Positions 1 to 6,765 of a stretch of 10,761 bases of DNA are shown piece after piece. Below the pieces are notes generated by a model, which had not been told where the DNA came from, did no database searches, and worked only from the letters and a program-made list of their open reading frames with translations. Source of the DNA: an uncultured Chlorobiales bacterium (lineage in GTDB: Bacteria; Bacteroidota; Chlorobiia; Chlorobiales; Thermochlorobacteraceae). The number at the start of each line of letters is the position of its first letter. Position 1 is the stretch's first letter. The translations under genes were made by a program, and so were the position numbers. The DNA lies in contig CALGMC010000078.1 of the NCBI GenBank assembly GCA_937959145.1, forward strand, positions 1-10,761, in the 5' to 3' direction.

Positions 1-1917
1 GCCCGGCTCGGCTCTTCCAATTTCAATCCCTTTGCCAGTTAGCGCAATTTTATAGACCGGTTGCTGTGCATCGTTTGAAGCGATATAAATCGTGTCATTG
101 ACAATGCCGTGCTCAGTCGGTGCGAATACCACGCGCAACACGAGCGAATCATAAAGCGGAATGTTCGCAGGCAACGAAGTGGCACTGAGGATCTGATAAG
201 CAGGGTTTTGGGTGGTGATAGAATTGACCGTGAGCACATTTTCGCCGTAGCTGTAAATGGTGACGGCGAGCGTATCGCGCTTGCCCACTTCTAATTTTCC
301 AAAGTTAAGCCCGTTTTGAAATGAATAAACTGACGCACCACTAAATGGTTTTAAGCGAATGCCGTGTAGCCAGTTGCCCCAAGTATTTGTAGCGGCGGCG
401 TATTCGGTGAACATCCAAATTCCTGCGCCATTTGGGTCAAGGGCAATACCGTTGTAATCGCCCCAGCGATTGCGTGTTCCACCGAAGGTTACAACATAGT
501 TGCCACGTCCGGCTTGAATGGTTTCGCTCGGGCGAAGCGTTGCATCTGTGCTGAGTTTCCAAGTATAATGCGCTCCGATATACTCTGTTTGCCCGCTACG
601 GCTGAATGTTACGGCAATGTTTTTATCCTCGTCGACCATAATCGCGGGATAAGTGTGCCAGAAGCCATTTGCGCCGAAGGCAACATCTTCAGCCACAGTG
701 TTATCAGACGTTTTAATTTTTACATAGCGCGCGCTTGAAAATTGATTTCCTGTTCCACTTGCAACGGCATGAACGGCGTAGAGATGCCCATCACGGAAGA
801 CGGGTTCGTTGCGCACATTGCTACCGCCGCTTTCAAGTAGCGTCGTGCTTCCGCCGAGTTGGTTGGCGTTCGGTGCCAGGCTCCAAGCGGTTACGGGCAC
901 GCGCACGCTTGTAATCTGCGGCGTTGTGGTTGGATTGGTTACTTTGAAAATGGTGAAGTAGGTGTTACCCGAGAAAAATCGCGGCACGGAGACGAGGTAG
1001 TATTCGCCCGGATTTCCCCAAATGATAGAAGGACGCACGCCGAACACATCTGCACCGTTATCGCGCAAGTTCCAAAAATCAATCCAGTCGACTTGCCCTG
1101 CGGTGTTGGCGTAAAGTTGCGCCTTTTCAATGATGCGGAAGGTTGTGTATTGATAAGAGCCTCCGAAGGAGAAGTTGTTCGCAGTGATGTAAATCGCTTC
1201 ACTGTCAAAGCCGACGCCTTGATAGTCGCCCCAACCGCCGTTAGATGTATTGCCGTTTCGGCTGGAAGGCAATGCCCAGTTATACCAAGTGCCAAGCGGA
1301 TTGTCGTCGTCAGAAACGGAGAGCAAGAAGAGTCCGCGTTGGGCGGCATTGTCTTGGTCGAGCCAAACCATTATCCAGCGGTTGTCGAAGTGATCATAAA
1401 GAATTTTGCAGTCAAACGCACCAACACCGGGCTGAACATTCGAGAACCATGTGTTGATGTTAATGGTGCGGAGCGTGTTACCTTTTTTATCTAAAATTCT
1501 CACACGACCGTTATCGACGAAAATCACATGGTTCGGTCCAACAGCGCAATGCGGGTCGGGCGGAATCCAACTGCCTTGCGGCACGCCATTAACACTGGCT
1601 AAAAGGAGCGGACGCGTGGTTGTAGCCTCGAGCGTGCCATTCAAACGAGGGTCTTCAACATAGTTCGAGCCTTCGGGCGCAAGCGGTGCAGGCACATCGG
1701 GCGGCGCAACTGTTGGCGGTGGCTGATTCTTGGCGTTGAATACTCGTCCGTTAATTCCAGGAATCGAACTTGGTGCGTCGGTGTTTCCAAATCCTTCAGT
1801 AGAAAAAACTGCGCCACTTGGCACAGAACCAAACGCAGGACCTTGCGCCACTTGTGCAAAAGTCGCTTCGCTAAGGAACATCACAGCGAGCATGCATAGT
1901 AACAGATGTCGTCTCAT
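1..1917 (-). CDS. Secreted beta-propeller-like protein with ASH-type domain (C-terminus missing)
   Basis: The frame is open from an ATG at 1917-1915 to the window edge: 639 codons, no stop, so the C-terminus lies outside. Residues 1-21 form a signal peptide (MRRH, a hydrophobic stretch, then T-F-A before Q22), which implies export. Residues 23-110 are a Pro/Gly-rich linker. From about 120 to 520 the protein resembles sialidase-like beta-propellers: a D-P-H-C-A-V-G-P-N-H motif at 121-130, an L-Y-D-x-F-x-N-R-W-I motif, and two W-G-D-Y blade motifs at 229-232 and 485-488. Residues 534-631 look like an ASH/HYDIN (choice-of-anchor D) beta-sandwich, with L-N-F-G near 537-540 and a closing L-T-G-K-G. 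Further such domains or a secretion-sorting tail may follow. No Shine-Dalgarno is seen. Surface display or a binding role is inferred; I recognise no catalytic residues. Sure of the gene and its export, unsure of function. Confidence 0.88.
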   Translation of the reverse strand, partial: MRRHLLLCMLAVMFLSEATFAQVAQGPAFGSVPSGAVFSTEGFGNTDAPSSIPGINGRVFNAKNQPPPTVAPPDVPAPLAPEGSNYVEDPRLNGTLEATTTRPLLLASVNGVPQGSWIPPDPHCAVGPNHVIFVDNGRVRILDKKGNTLRTININTWFSNVQPGVGAFDCKILYDHFDNRWIMVWLDQDNAAQRGLFLLSVSDDDNPLGTWYNWALPSSRNGNTSNGGWGDYQGVGFDSEAIYITANNFSFGGSYQYTTFRIIEKAQLYANTAGQVDWIDFWNLRDNGADVFGVRPSIIWGNPGEYYLVSVPRFFSGNTYFTIFKVTNPTTTPQITSVRVPVTAWSLAPNANQLGGSTTLLESGGSNVRNEPVFRDGHLYAVHAVASGTGNQFSSARYVKIKTSDNTVAEDVAFGANGFWHTYPAIMVDEDKNIAVTFSRSGQTEYIGAHYTWKLSTDATLRPSETIQAGRGNYVVTFGGTRNRWGDYNGIALDPNGAGIWMFTEYAAATNTWGNWLHGIRLKPFSGASVYSFQNGLNFGKLEVGKRDTLAVTIYSYGENVLTVNSITTQNPAYQILSATSLPANIPLYDSLVLRVVFAPTEHGIVNDTIYIASNDAQQPVYKIALTGKGIEIGRAEPG

Positions 1918-1947
1918 TGGTCGTATTTAGTTATGTTTGTTAAAAGT

Positions 1948-1964
1948 GTTGATTGGCGTTGATT
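1948..1964. repeat. Direct repeat GTTGATT, 10-bp period
   Basis: GTTGATT occurs at 1948-1954 and again at 1958-1964, exactly 10 bp apart, and is followed at once by a partial third copy (GTTGA, 1965-1969). It sits in the 122-bp region between the divergent starts at 1917 and 2040. Same-face spacing in a divergent promoter region fits a regulator binding site, but short AT-rich repeats also arise by chance. I could not place convincing -35/-10 boxes for either gene here. Confidence 0.25.
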
Positions 1965-2039
1965 GTTGAAGTAGAACGCTTACGATAACAAAATTTGGTT
2001 AATTTTGGAAAACCGATTTCTAACATTTCTCACGCCGCT

Positions 2040-2819
2040 ATGTCCTCGTCTTCCGACTTCGTTGTTCATGCCGATTGGTTCAAAGCGTGGTTTAATCACC
2101 CTGCTTATCTCAAACTTTATGCGCATCGCTCGCTCGAAGAAGCCGAACAAACGATTGCCACACTGCTAAACTTCATCTCGATTTCAGAGCCGAATCCGAA
2201 AGCCCTTGATATTGCTTGCGGCTCTGGTCGGCACGCCGTTGCACTCGCCGAAAACGGCTTTCAAGTAACGGCAAACGACCTCTCTCAAATGCTCCTCTCA
2301 GAAGCGCGTGCATTAGCCCAAAAGAAAAATCTTGCGCTCACCTTCACGCAATTTGATATGCGCGACCTGCCGTTTGAACAAGAGTTCGACCTTATCGTTC
2401 AACTCTTCACGAGTTTTGGCTACTTTGAAAACGATGATGAAGATGATGTGGTCTTGAGCCATGTAGCGCGCGCCTTGAAGCCAAACGGCTGGTATGTGTT
2501 AGACTTTCTCAACGAGCATGTTGTTCGTAACACCTTGCAACCAAAGTCGCGCCGCTCGTTTGGCGAGTTGGAGATTCTCGAGGAACGCATGATTTTTGGC
2601 GAGCGCGTCGTCAAAAGCATCTCGATAACCGAAGACGGCAAAACCCATCGCTTCATGGAAGCCGTTCGGCTTTATTCTGTCGAGGATTTAACCGCTATGC
2701 TCCTGAATGCAGGACTTCACGTTCGTCATCTGCTCGGCGATTATGATGGACAAGCATTCGTGCGCGAGCGTTCGCCGCGTTTAATTCTTATTGCACAAAC
2801 GCTTACTGCACAAATGTAA
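2040..2819 (+). CDS. Class I SAM-dependent methyltransferase
   Basis: A 259-residue protein with a Rossmann-type SAM fold. Motif I is L-D-I-A-C-G-S-G-R at 56-64, the acidic end of strand 2 is N79-D80, motif II has F-D-M-R-D at 105-109, and F-D-L-I-V (116-120) and L-K-P-N-G-W-Y-V-L-D (146-155) follow in the usual order. The N-terminal D-W-F-x-x-W-F-N-H (12-20) is typical of a group of small methyltransferases related to the Methyltransf_25/41 families. I chose the ATG at 2040. A TTG at 1995 would add 15 residues unlike the family start, and neither has a Shine-Dalgarno. The substrate cannot be read; these enzymes act on small molecules or proteins. The stop overlaps the next start by one base (TAATG), so the two genes are probably translated together. 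Confidence 0.85.
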   Translation: MSSSSDFVVHADWFKAWFNHPAYLKLYAHRSLEEAEQTIATLLNFISISEPNPKALDIACGSGRHAVALAENGFQVTANDLSQMLLSEARALAQKKNLALTFTQFDMRDLPFEQEFDLIVQLFTSFGYFENDDEDDVVLSHVARALKPNGWYVLDFLNEHVVRNTLQPKSRRSFGELEILEERMIFGERVVKSISITEDGKTHRFMEAVRLYSVEDLTAMLLNAGLHVRHLLGDYDGQAFVRERSPRLILIAQTLTAQM

Positions 2820-3988
2820 TGGCACTTGGTTCAACTTCATCACCGCTCTGCCCGATTCATCAAGTTCCGCTTGAAATTGCGTATCGTGGCAAAAAAATCT
2901 TTCCCGAATTTCCGCACATCACCGTGGAAGGCTTGCCAATGCGCTACTGCCCAAAGTGCCTCGCACTCGGCAAAGAAAGTGCACAAGAACTCGACGCCCA
3001 CAAAACGAACGCCTTTGTCTCAAAACTGAATGCGCTTTTAGCAAAGAGCGAATTTTCAGAGCATCTTGGCAAGCCCCACATCACCGTGCGATTCAATCCT
3101 GTGAAAGCGACGCTGGAAATGCCCGCATCGCCCACTGCTTCTCCTGCAACGGACAGCGGCATCTCGGCACGGCTTGAAACCTTTCTTCCGAAAAAGCCTC
3201 TCTACTCGCTCGACCGACTCATTTTGAGCGACGAAACCATGCAACGCATTCTGCACGCGCTCGCACTGCTTGAACAGCAAAAATTGATTTACGAAACTTG
3301 GAACTTGCAATCGATTGATAGAGACGGAAAGAAAGTCGCGCTGAACTTTTACGGCGCACCCGGCACAGGCAAAACGCTTGCCGCCGAAGCCATCGCCAAC
3401 TACTTGGGACGCGATATTTTGGTGATAAGTTATGCAGAATTAGAATCGAAATACGTCGGTGAGACGCCAAAGAACATCAAAGCCGCGTTTCAGAAAGCCC
3501 GCCAAAGCGGCACCGTGCTCTTCTTCGACGAAGCCGATTCCATCTTAGGCAAACGCCTTACCCGCGTTACACAAGCCACCGACCACAGCGTCAACCTCAC
3601 CAGAAGCACCACGCTCATGGAACTCGACCGCTTCGACGGCATCGTGATTTTTGCCTCGAACTTGGTTCAAAACTACGACAGCGCATTTTTACGCCGAATG
3701 ATTGCGCACATCGAGTTTCCGCTTCCTAATGCCGAACAACGACTCAAAATTTGGAAAGCCCACTTGCCGCCCCAACTTCCCATTCAGCCTAATATCAATT
3801 TTCAAACCCTTGTTGACGCAAGCGAAGGCGCGTCAGGCGGCGACATCAAAAACGCCGTTCTCCTTTCCGCCTCTTACGCGGCAACTAAACCCAAAGGCAA
3901 GCAAATGATTTGTGAAGAAGATTTCATCAAAGCCATCACGTCTATCTTGGACGGCAAGCGCAAGGTTACTGAACTTCACAACCAATAA
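2819..3988 (+). CDS. AAA+ ATPase with N-terminal YgiT-like zinc knuckle
   Basis: 389 residues. The N-terminus carries C-P-I-H (11-14) and C-P-K-C (44-47), with Y-R-G-K-K and V-E-G-L-P-M between. This order resembles the YgiT/MqsA zinc finger, though the second ligand is His rather than Cys. Residues 50-140 are linker. The AAA+ core has Walker A G-A-P-G-T-G-K-T (179-186), a pore-loop-like K-Y-V-G-E, Walker B V-L-F-F-D-E-A-D (233-240), a sensor-1 Asn in F-A-S-N, paired arginines R292-R293, and a sensor-2-like G-A-S-G-G-D-I. This is the classical single-domain (spastin/FtsH-like) AAA pattern, with no protease domain. It is likely a hexameric, ATP-driven remodeller; the target is unknown. The one-base overlap with the upstream methyltransferase implies joint expression. 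No Shine-Dalgarno of its own is seen. ATPase assignment is firm; zinc binding is inferred. Confidence 0.88.
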   Translation: MALGSTSSPLCPIHQVPLEIAYRGKKIFPEFPHITVEGLPMRYCPKCLALGKESAQELDAHKTNAFVSKLNALLAKSEFSEHLGKPHITVRFNPVKATLEMPASPTASPATDSGISARLETFLPKKPLYSLDRLILSDETMQRILHALALLEQQKLIYETWNLQSIDRDGKKVALNFYGAPGTGKTLAAEAIANYLGRDILVISYAELESKYVGETPKNIKAAFQKARQSGTVLFFDEADSILGKRLTRVTQATDHSVNLTRSTTLMELDRFDGIVIFASNLVQNYDSAFLRRMIAHIEFPLPNAEQRLKIWKAHLPPQLPIQPNINFQTLVDASEGASGGDIKNAVLLSASYAATKPKGKQMICEEDFIKAITSILDGKRKVTELHNQ

Positions 3989-5125
3989 TTAGCCGCACAT
4001 TTCTTTCAGCCGCGAAATGCACCGCCAATACTTTTTTGCGTATGCCGAATGGTAAAAAGATTCAGGAAAAAGTTGCTCAATCGCTATTCGTGCTGAAGCG
4101 AACACTTGCACATTGTCGTCATAAAGTTTATCGATGAAATAAACGAAACGAAGCGCGTCGAATTGGTCGTGAATTTGTCCAATGCCTTCAATGAATACGG
4201 CAGAGAGATTTTCAGCGAGTTCAAAGTAGTGCATTGGGTGATAGCGTCGCAAGAGCGAGAAGAGTTCGGCTTCTTCGAGGTAAAGTTTCTTTCGTGCGGT
4301 TGTGGCTTGAAATTGCGCGTAGGCAGAGTTAAGGTTCGGCGTCGTCCAAGACGAGGTGTGAGCCGATTTGGCGTGTGCTAATTTTTGGCGATAGTCTTTG
4401 CCGTCAATCTGCACGGTTTTGAAGCGTTTCGCCATCTCGCCGATTTCGCGCTGAAAATTTCGAACATCAAATCGTCCTTCGCCTAAACGCATTGGCGGCG
4501 TGTTCGAGGTTGCCACAATCGCCACATTGTTTTCCATCACGCGCGAAAGGAAGCCAAGCGACATGGTCGTGTTTCCCGGGTCGTCTAATTCAAATTCATC
4601 AATGCAAATCAGGCGATAAGCCGACAGTTCCGCCGCGCATTTTTCAAGCCCCAGCAACCCGATGAAATACATCAGTTCTGTGAAGGAGAGGTAAAGTTTT
4701 TTTGGAGATTGAACCGCATGGAAAACCGACGCAAGCAAATGCGTTTTGCCAATTCCGAACACACCGTCCAGATACAGCCCAATTTGCCCATCTTTTTTGG
4801 AAAACACACCAAAGAATTTGCGAAGCCCGTTTTGTGATTGGTTCAAAGCGTTGACGAAGGCTTGAAGGTCTTCTTTGGCGCGCGCTTGCGACGGAAACTC
4901 TTCATCAACGATGTAATTTTCAAGCGTGGCTTGCTCAAAGCGTGGCGGCGGCACAAGATGCGCACGAAGATGCTCAAAGCGAATATCCGTTCGAAGGTCG
5001 CTTAGCGACAAAACCGTATCGTCAGAAGTGGATTGACTCACAGAATTGGATTGAAGTTTTTGCAAAGTTACAAAAGCCCTCGATGCGAAATTCGTTCGTT
5101 CCACTTCATCATAACCTTGCTTCAT
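3989..5125 (-). CDS. zapE: ZapE/AFG1-type ATPase
   Basis: 378 residues of the AFG1/ZapE P-loop ATPase family, which in proteobacteria is a division-associated protein that acts on FtsZ and in mitochondria helps remove misfolded membrane proteins. Visible are Walker A G-V-F-G-I-G-K-T (121-128), Walker B L-I-C-I-D-E-F-E (172-179), the family motif A-T-S-N-T-P-P (205-211), and L-G-E-G-R-F (214-219), a form I associate with actinobacterial-type members. The first 45 residues are poorly conserved-looking and Ser/Gln-rich. Its ATG overlaps the bciB stop as ATGA, so it is the fourth and last gene of that operon and probably translated by coupling. Its stop abuts the convergent AAA+ gene. Whether its job here is division or membrane-protein quality control cannot be told. 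Family is sure; the name zapE follows family usage. Confidence 0.88.
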   Translation of the reverse strand: MKQGYDEVERTNFASRAFVTLQKLQSNSVSQSTSDDTVLSLSDLRTDIRFEHLRAHLVPPPRFEQATLENYIVDEEFPSQARAKEDLQAFVNALNQSQNGLRKFFGVFSKKDGQIGLYLDGVFGIGKTHLLASVFHAVQSPKKLYLSFTELMYFIGLLGLEKCAAELSAYRLICIDEFELDDPGNTTMSLGFLSRVMENNVAIVATSNTPPMRLGEGRFDVRNFQREIGEMAKRFKTVQIDGKDYRQKLAHAKSAHTSSWTTPNLNSAYAQFQATTARKKLYLEEAELFSLLRRYHPMHYFELAENLSAVFIEGIGQIHDQFDALRFVYFIDKLYDDNVQVFASARIAIEQLFPESFYHSAYAKKYWRCISRLKEMCG

Positions 5126-6366
5126 GCCTCAAAGCCATATTTCGCTAACACCGTATAAACGTGCTTCGGCACAAGCGTTTTGAGTTTCTCAGGATAACGG
5201 AGTTTGACGAAATAGTAATTGCGAATCAAATGAAAGTCGACGGAATAGCGCGCAAATTCAGTGCCTTTGAATCCAATTTTCGACATCACCTTCGCCATCA
5301 TTTTTCCGAACCAAATTGGAATTCGGCGTCCTGTTTTCGTGGGCAAGTGTTCTTGCTTCATGCGTTCAATCATCATGGTTGCCGATTGCTTGACAGCATT
5401 GGTGCAATCGCCCTCGCGCATTTCAGGAAAGCGTTGAAGTTCATCGCGCACAAGGTTCAAGAGCGTTTTGCCTTTCTCGGTTCGGACGAGCACCCATTGG
5501 CGTTTTTCTTCGCCAACGAGCGGCGCACCAACATAGCCAACGGTTATATCGGCAAGGCTATTCAAATAATCAAAACAACTCATGCAACTTGGCGCAAAAA
5601 CATCGCTTCGTGAAAGTTCGCGTGGCAAACTGAAATATGGCACTTTCTCAATCTCACCGTTTTCGTGTTTCAGATGCACGGTGAAATCTTGCATAAACTC
5701 GTAATGCCGAACGGTTTCGTGCGATTTAGACATGCGCGAAAGAATCCATCGCAATTTTTTCGGTTTAATGTTATCGACGCACGGAATTCCGAGCGCGAAA
5801 ATTTCAACATCGGCGAGATACGGAAATCGTTTTTGAAAATCGCGCAAGACGTGAATGTGGCAACTTGCGCCAATCACGAGTAGCCGCTTAATGCCCTTTT
5901 GATAGGCGACTTCAAGGCTTTTGAGCACGGGCGAAATGACAGGCTTGTTGCCTTTTGCGGCGAGAATCTCATCGGTCGATTGTGCTAAAACAGGTTCGGG
6001 AAGGAAGTAGTCGACTTTGCTTCGGTGAAGGGTTGCGACGGCTTCGACGAGATTGCTCTCGAAGGCTTTTTGAGCAATGCGCGTGATAATGCCCGACCAT
6101 TGCGCTCCGTCCAATGCAGGTTTGAGTGCGGCGACAAATCGCTCTTGTGTAATGCCAAAGGTGAGTTCGTCAGGATTGTCGGGGTTGCGTTCTCGTCCGT
6201 GAAGGTCGCGCTCGGCGTCGCCCAGCCAGCCCAGTTCAAAGACACAACTCTGAAAACTTTCTTTGGCAGGCCACGTGCGAATTTGGCACAAGCCACACGC
6301 ACTACACAAGGTTTCTTTGCGCGCTTCTTTTGTTTGAGCGGCAAGTGTTGGCAGGGTAATGTTCAT
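5122..6366 (-). CDS. bciB: 8-vinyl reductase BciB (F420-hydrogenase beta-subunit family)
   Basis: A 414-residue flavin/iron-sulfur oxidoreductase of the FrhB family. The N-terminus has C21-x2-C24-G-L-C27 and C41 (first [4Fe-4S] site). Later come G-I-P-C196 and C261-x2-C264-F-D with A-D-I-T-V-G, the usual second cluster and flavin region. Length and motif order match BciB, which uses reduced ferredoxin to reduce the C8-vinyl group of divinyl (proto)chlorophyllide in green sulfur bacteria and many cyanobacteria. The start is fixed by a strong Shine-Dalgarno six bases upstream. The gene lies 12 bp after the membrane-protein gene and overlaps zapE by four bases. Paralogues of the family reduce 7-hydroxymethyl chlorophyll a or use F420, so the exact substrate is an inference from length and overall resemblance. 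No other chlorophyll gene is in the window to support it. Confidence 0.77.
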   Translation of the reverse strand: MNITLPTLAAQTKEARKETLCSACGLCQIRTWPAKESFQSCVFELGWLGDAERDLHGRERNPDNPDELTFGITQERFVAALKPALDGAQWSGIITRIAQKAFESNLVEAVATLHRSKVDYFLPEPVLAQSTDEILAAKGNKPVISPVLKSLEVAYQKGIKRLLVIGASCHIHVLRDFQKRFPYLADVEIFALGIPCVDNIKPKKLRWILSRMSKSHETVRHYEFMQDFTVHLKHENGEIEKVPYFSLPRELSRSDVFAPSCMSCFDYLNSLADITVGYVGAPLVGEEKRQWVLVRTEKGKTLLNLVRDELQRFPEMREGDCTNAVKQSATMMIERMKQEHLPTKTGRRIPIWFGKMMAKVMSKIGFKGTEFARYSVDFHLIRNYYFVKLRYPEKLKTLVPKHVYTVLAKYGFEA

Positions 6367-6372
6367 GTTCTA

Positions 6373-6380
6373 CTCCTTTC
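6373..6380 (-). promoter_or_regulatory. Strong Shine-Dalgarno of bciB
   Basis: On the minus strand GAAAGGAG is followed by TAGAAC and the bciB ATG, a six-base spacer. The site overlaps the TGA stop of the upstream membrane-protein gene (6381-6379), so ribosomes ending there could re-initiate. It decides the bciB start. Confidence 0.85.
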
Positions 6381-6750
6381 ACTTCGTTATATCGTCATCG
6401 GACACCATTTGAGCAGAGGGTTTGAGCATTTTCAAGAGGTATTCTGTTCCGATGAAGGTGAATCCAATCACAAAGAACACAATCGCATATGGGCGGAGCG
6501 TATCGTTGAAGAAAAACTCGCCGGTCATCCAAACGGAATTGGCACAAATCCATGCACATACGGCGGCGTTGTTGAGCAGTTCGGTGCGGTCGGCGCGAAA
6601 TCGCCAAGTTAAATACAGCGCAAGTCCGAGCGTCGGTGTAATCATCACCATACCGCCAACTTTGAAATCGCTTACCCAGCACACATCTTTCAACAGCCAA
6701 AGCACGATGTGCATGTTTTCGAATTTTCGGACCGAATCTAAAAGCGACAT
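6379..6750 (-). CDS. Small conserved integral membrane protein
   Basis: 123 residues with about four hydrophobic segments (roughly 13-27, 33-50, 60-79 and 86-106), a basic patch K-x-W-R-F-R-A-D-R near 48-55 on one side and an acidic tail (D-D-D, 118-120). It resembles an uncharacterised family of small membrane proteins that I associate with Bacteroidota and Chlorobiota, recognisable by an N-terminal F-E-N-x-H-I-x-L-W-L-L-K-D start and a W-I-C-A-N-S-V-W-M segment; no function is known to me. I chose the ATG at 6750; a GTG at 6756 two codons earlier is possible, and neither has a clear Shine-Dalgarno. It lies 15 bp after the DUF169 gene and 12 bp before bciB. Co-transcription suggests a membrane role tied to pigment synthesis, but this is only context. 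Confidence 0.75.
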   Translation of the reverse strand: MSLLDSVRKFENMHIVLWLLKDVCWVSDFKVGGMVMITPTLGLALYLTWRFRADRTELLNNAAVCAWICANSVWMTGEFFFNDTLRPYAIVFFVIGFTFIGTEYLLKMLKPSAQMVSDDDITK

Positions 6751-6765
6751 GGACACATTGCCGAG

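Noticed and set aside
859..1494. A 211-codon plus-strand frame inside the secreted-protein gene
   Set aside because: It is antisense to a continuous 639-codon frame with a signal peptide and clear motifs; its own translation shows no recognisable motif.
1932..1939. TATGTTTG as a Bacteroidota-type -7 promoter box (TAnnTTTG)
   Set aside because: The only TTG upstream is about 12 bp away rather than near 19, so no matching -33 box supports it.
1995..2039. TTG start for the methyltransferase
   Set aside because: The 15 added residues do not resemble the family N-terminus, and the ATG at 2040 directly precedes the typical D-W-F region.
3989..4020. Bidirectional terminator between the AAA+ gene and zapE
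   Set aside because: No stem with a flanking T-run is visible, and there is no intergenic space.
6025..6612. A 195-codon plus-strand frame across bciB and the membrane-protein gene
   Set aside because: It spans two real genes on the opposite strand and has no motif or start signal.
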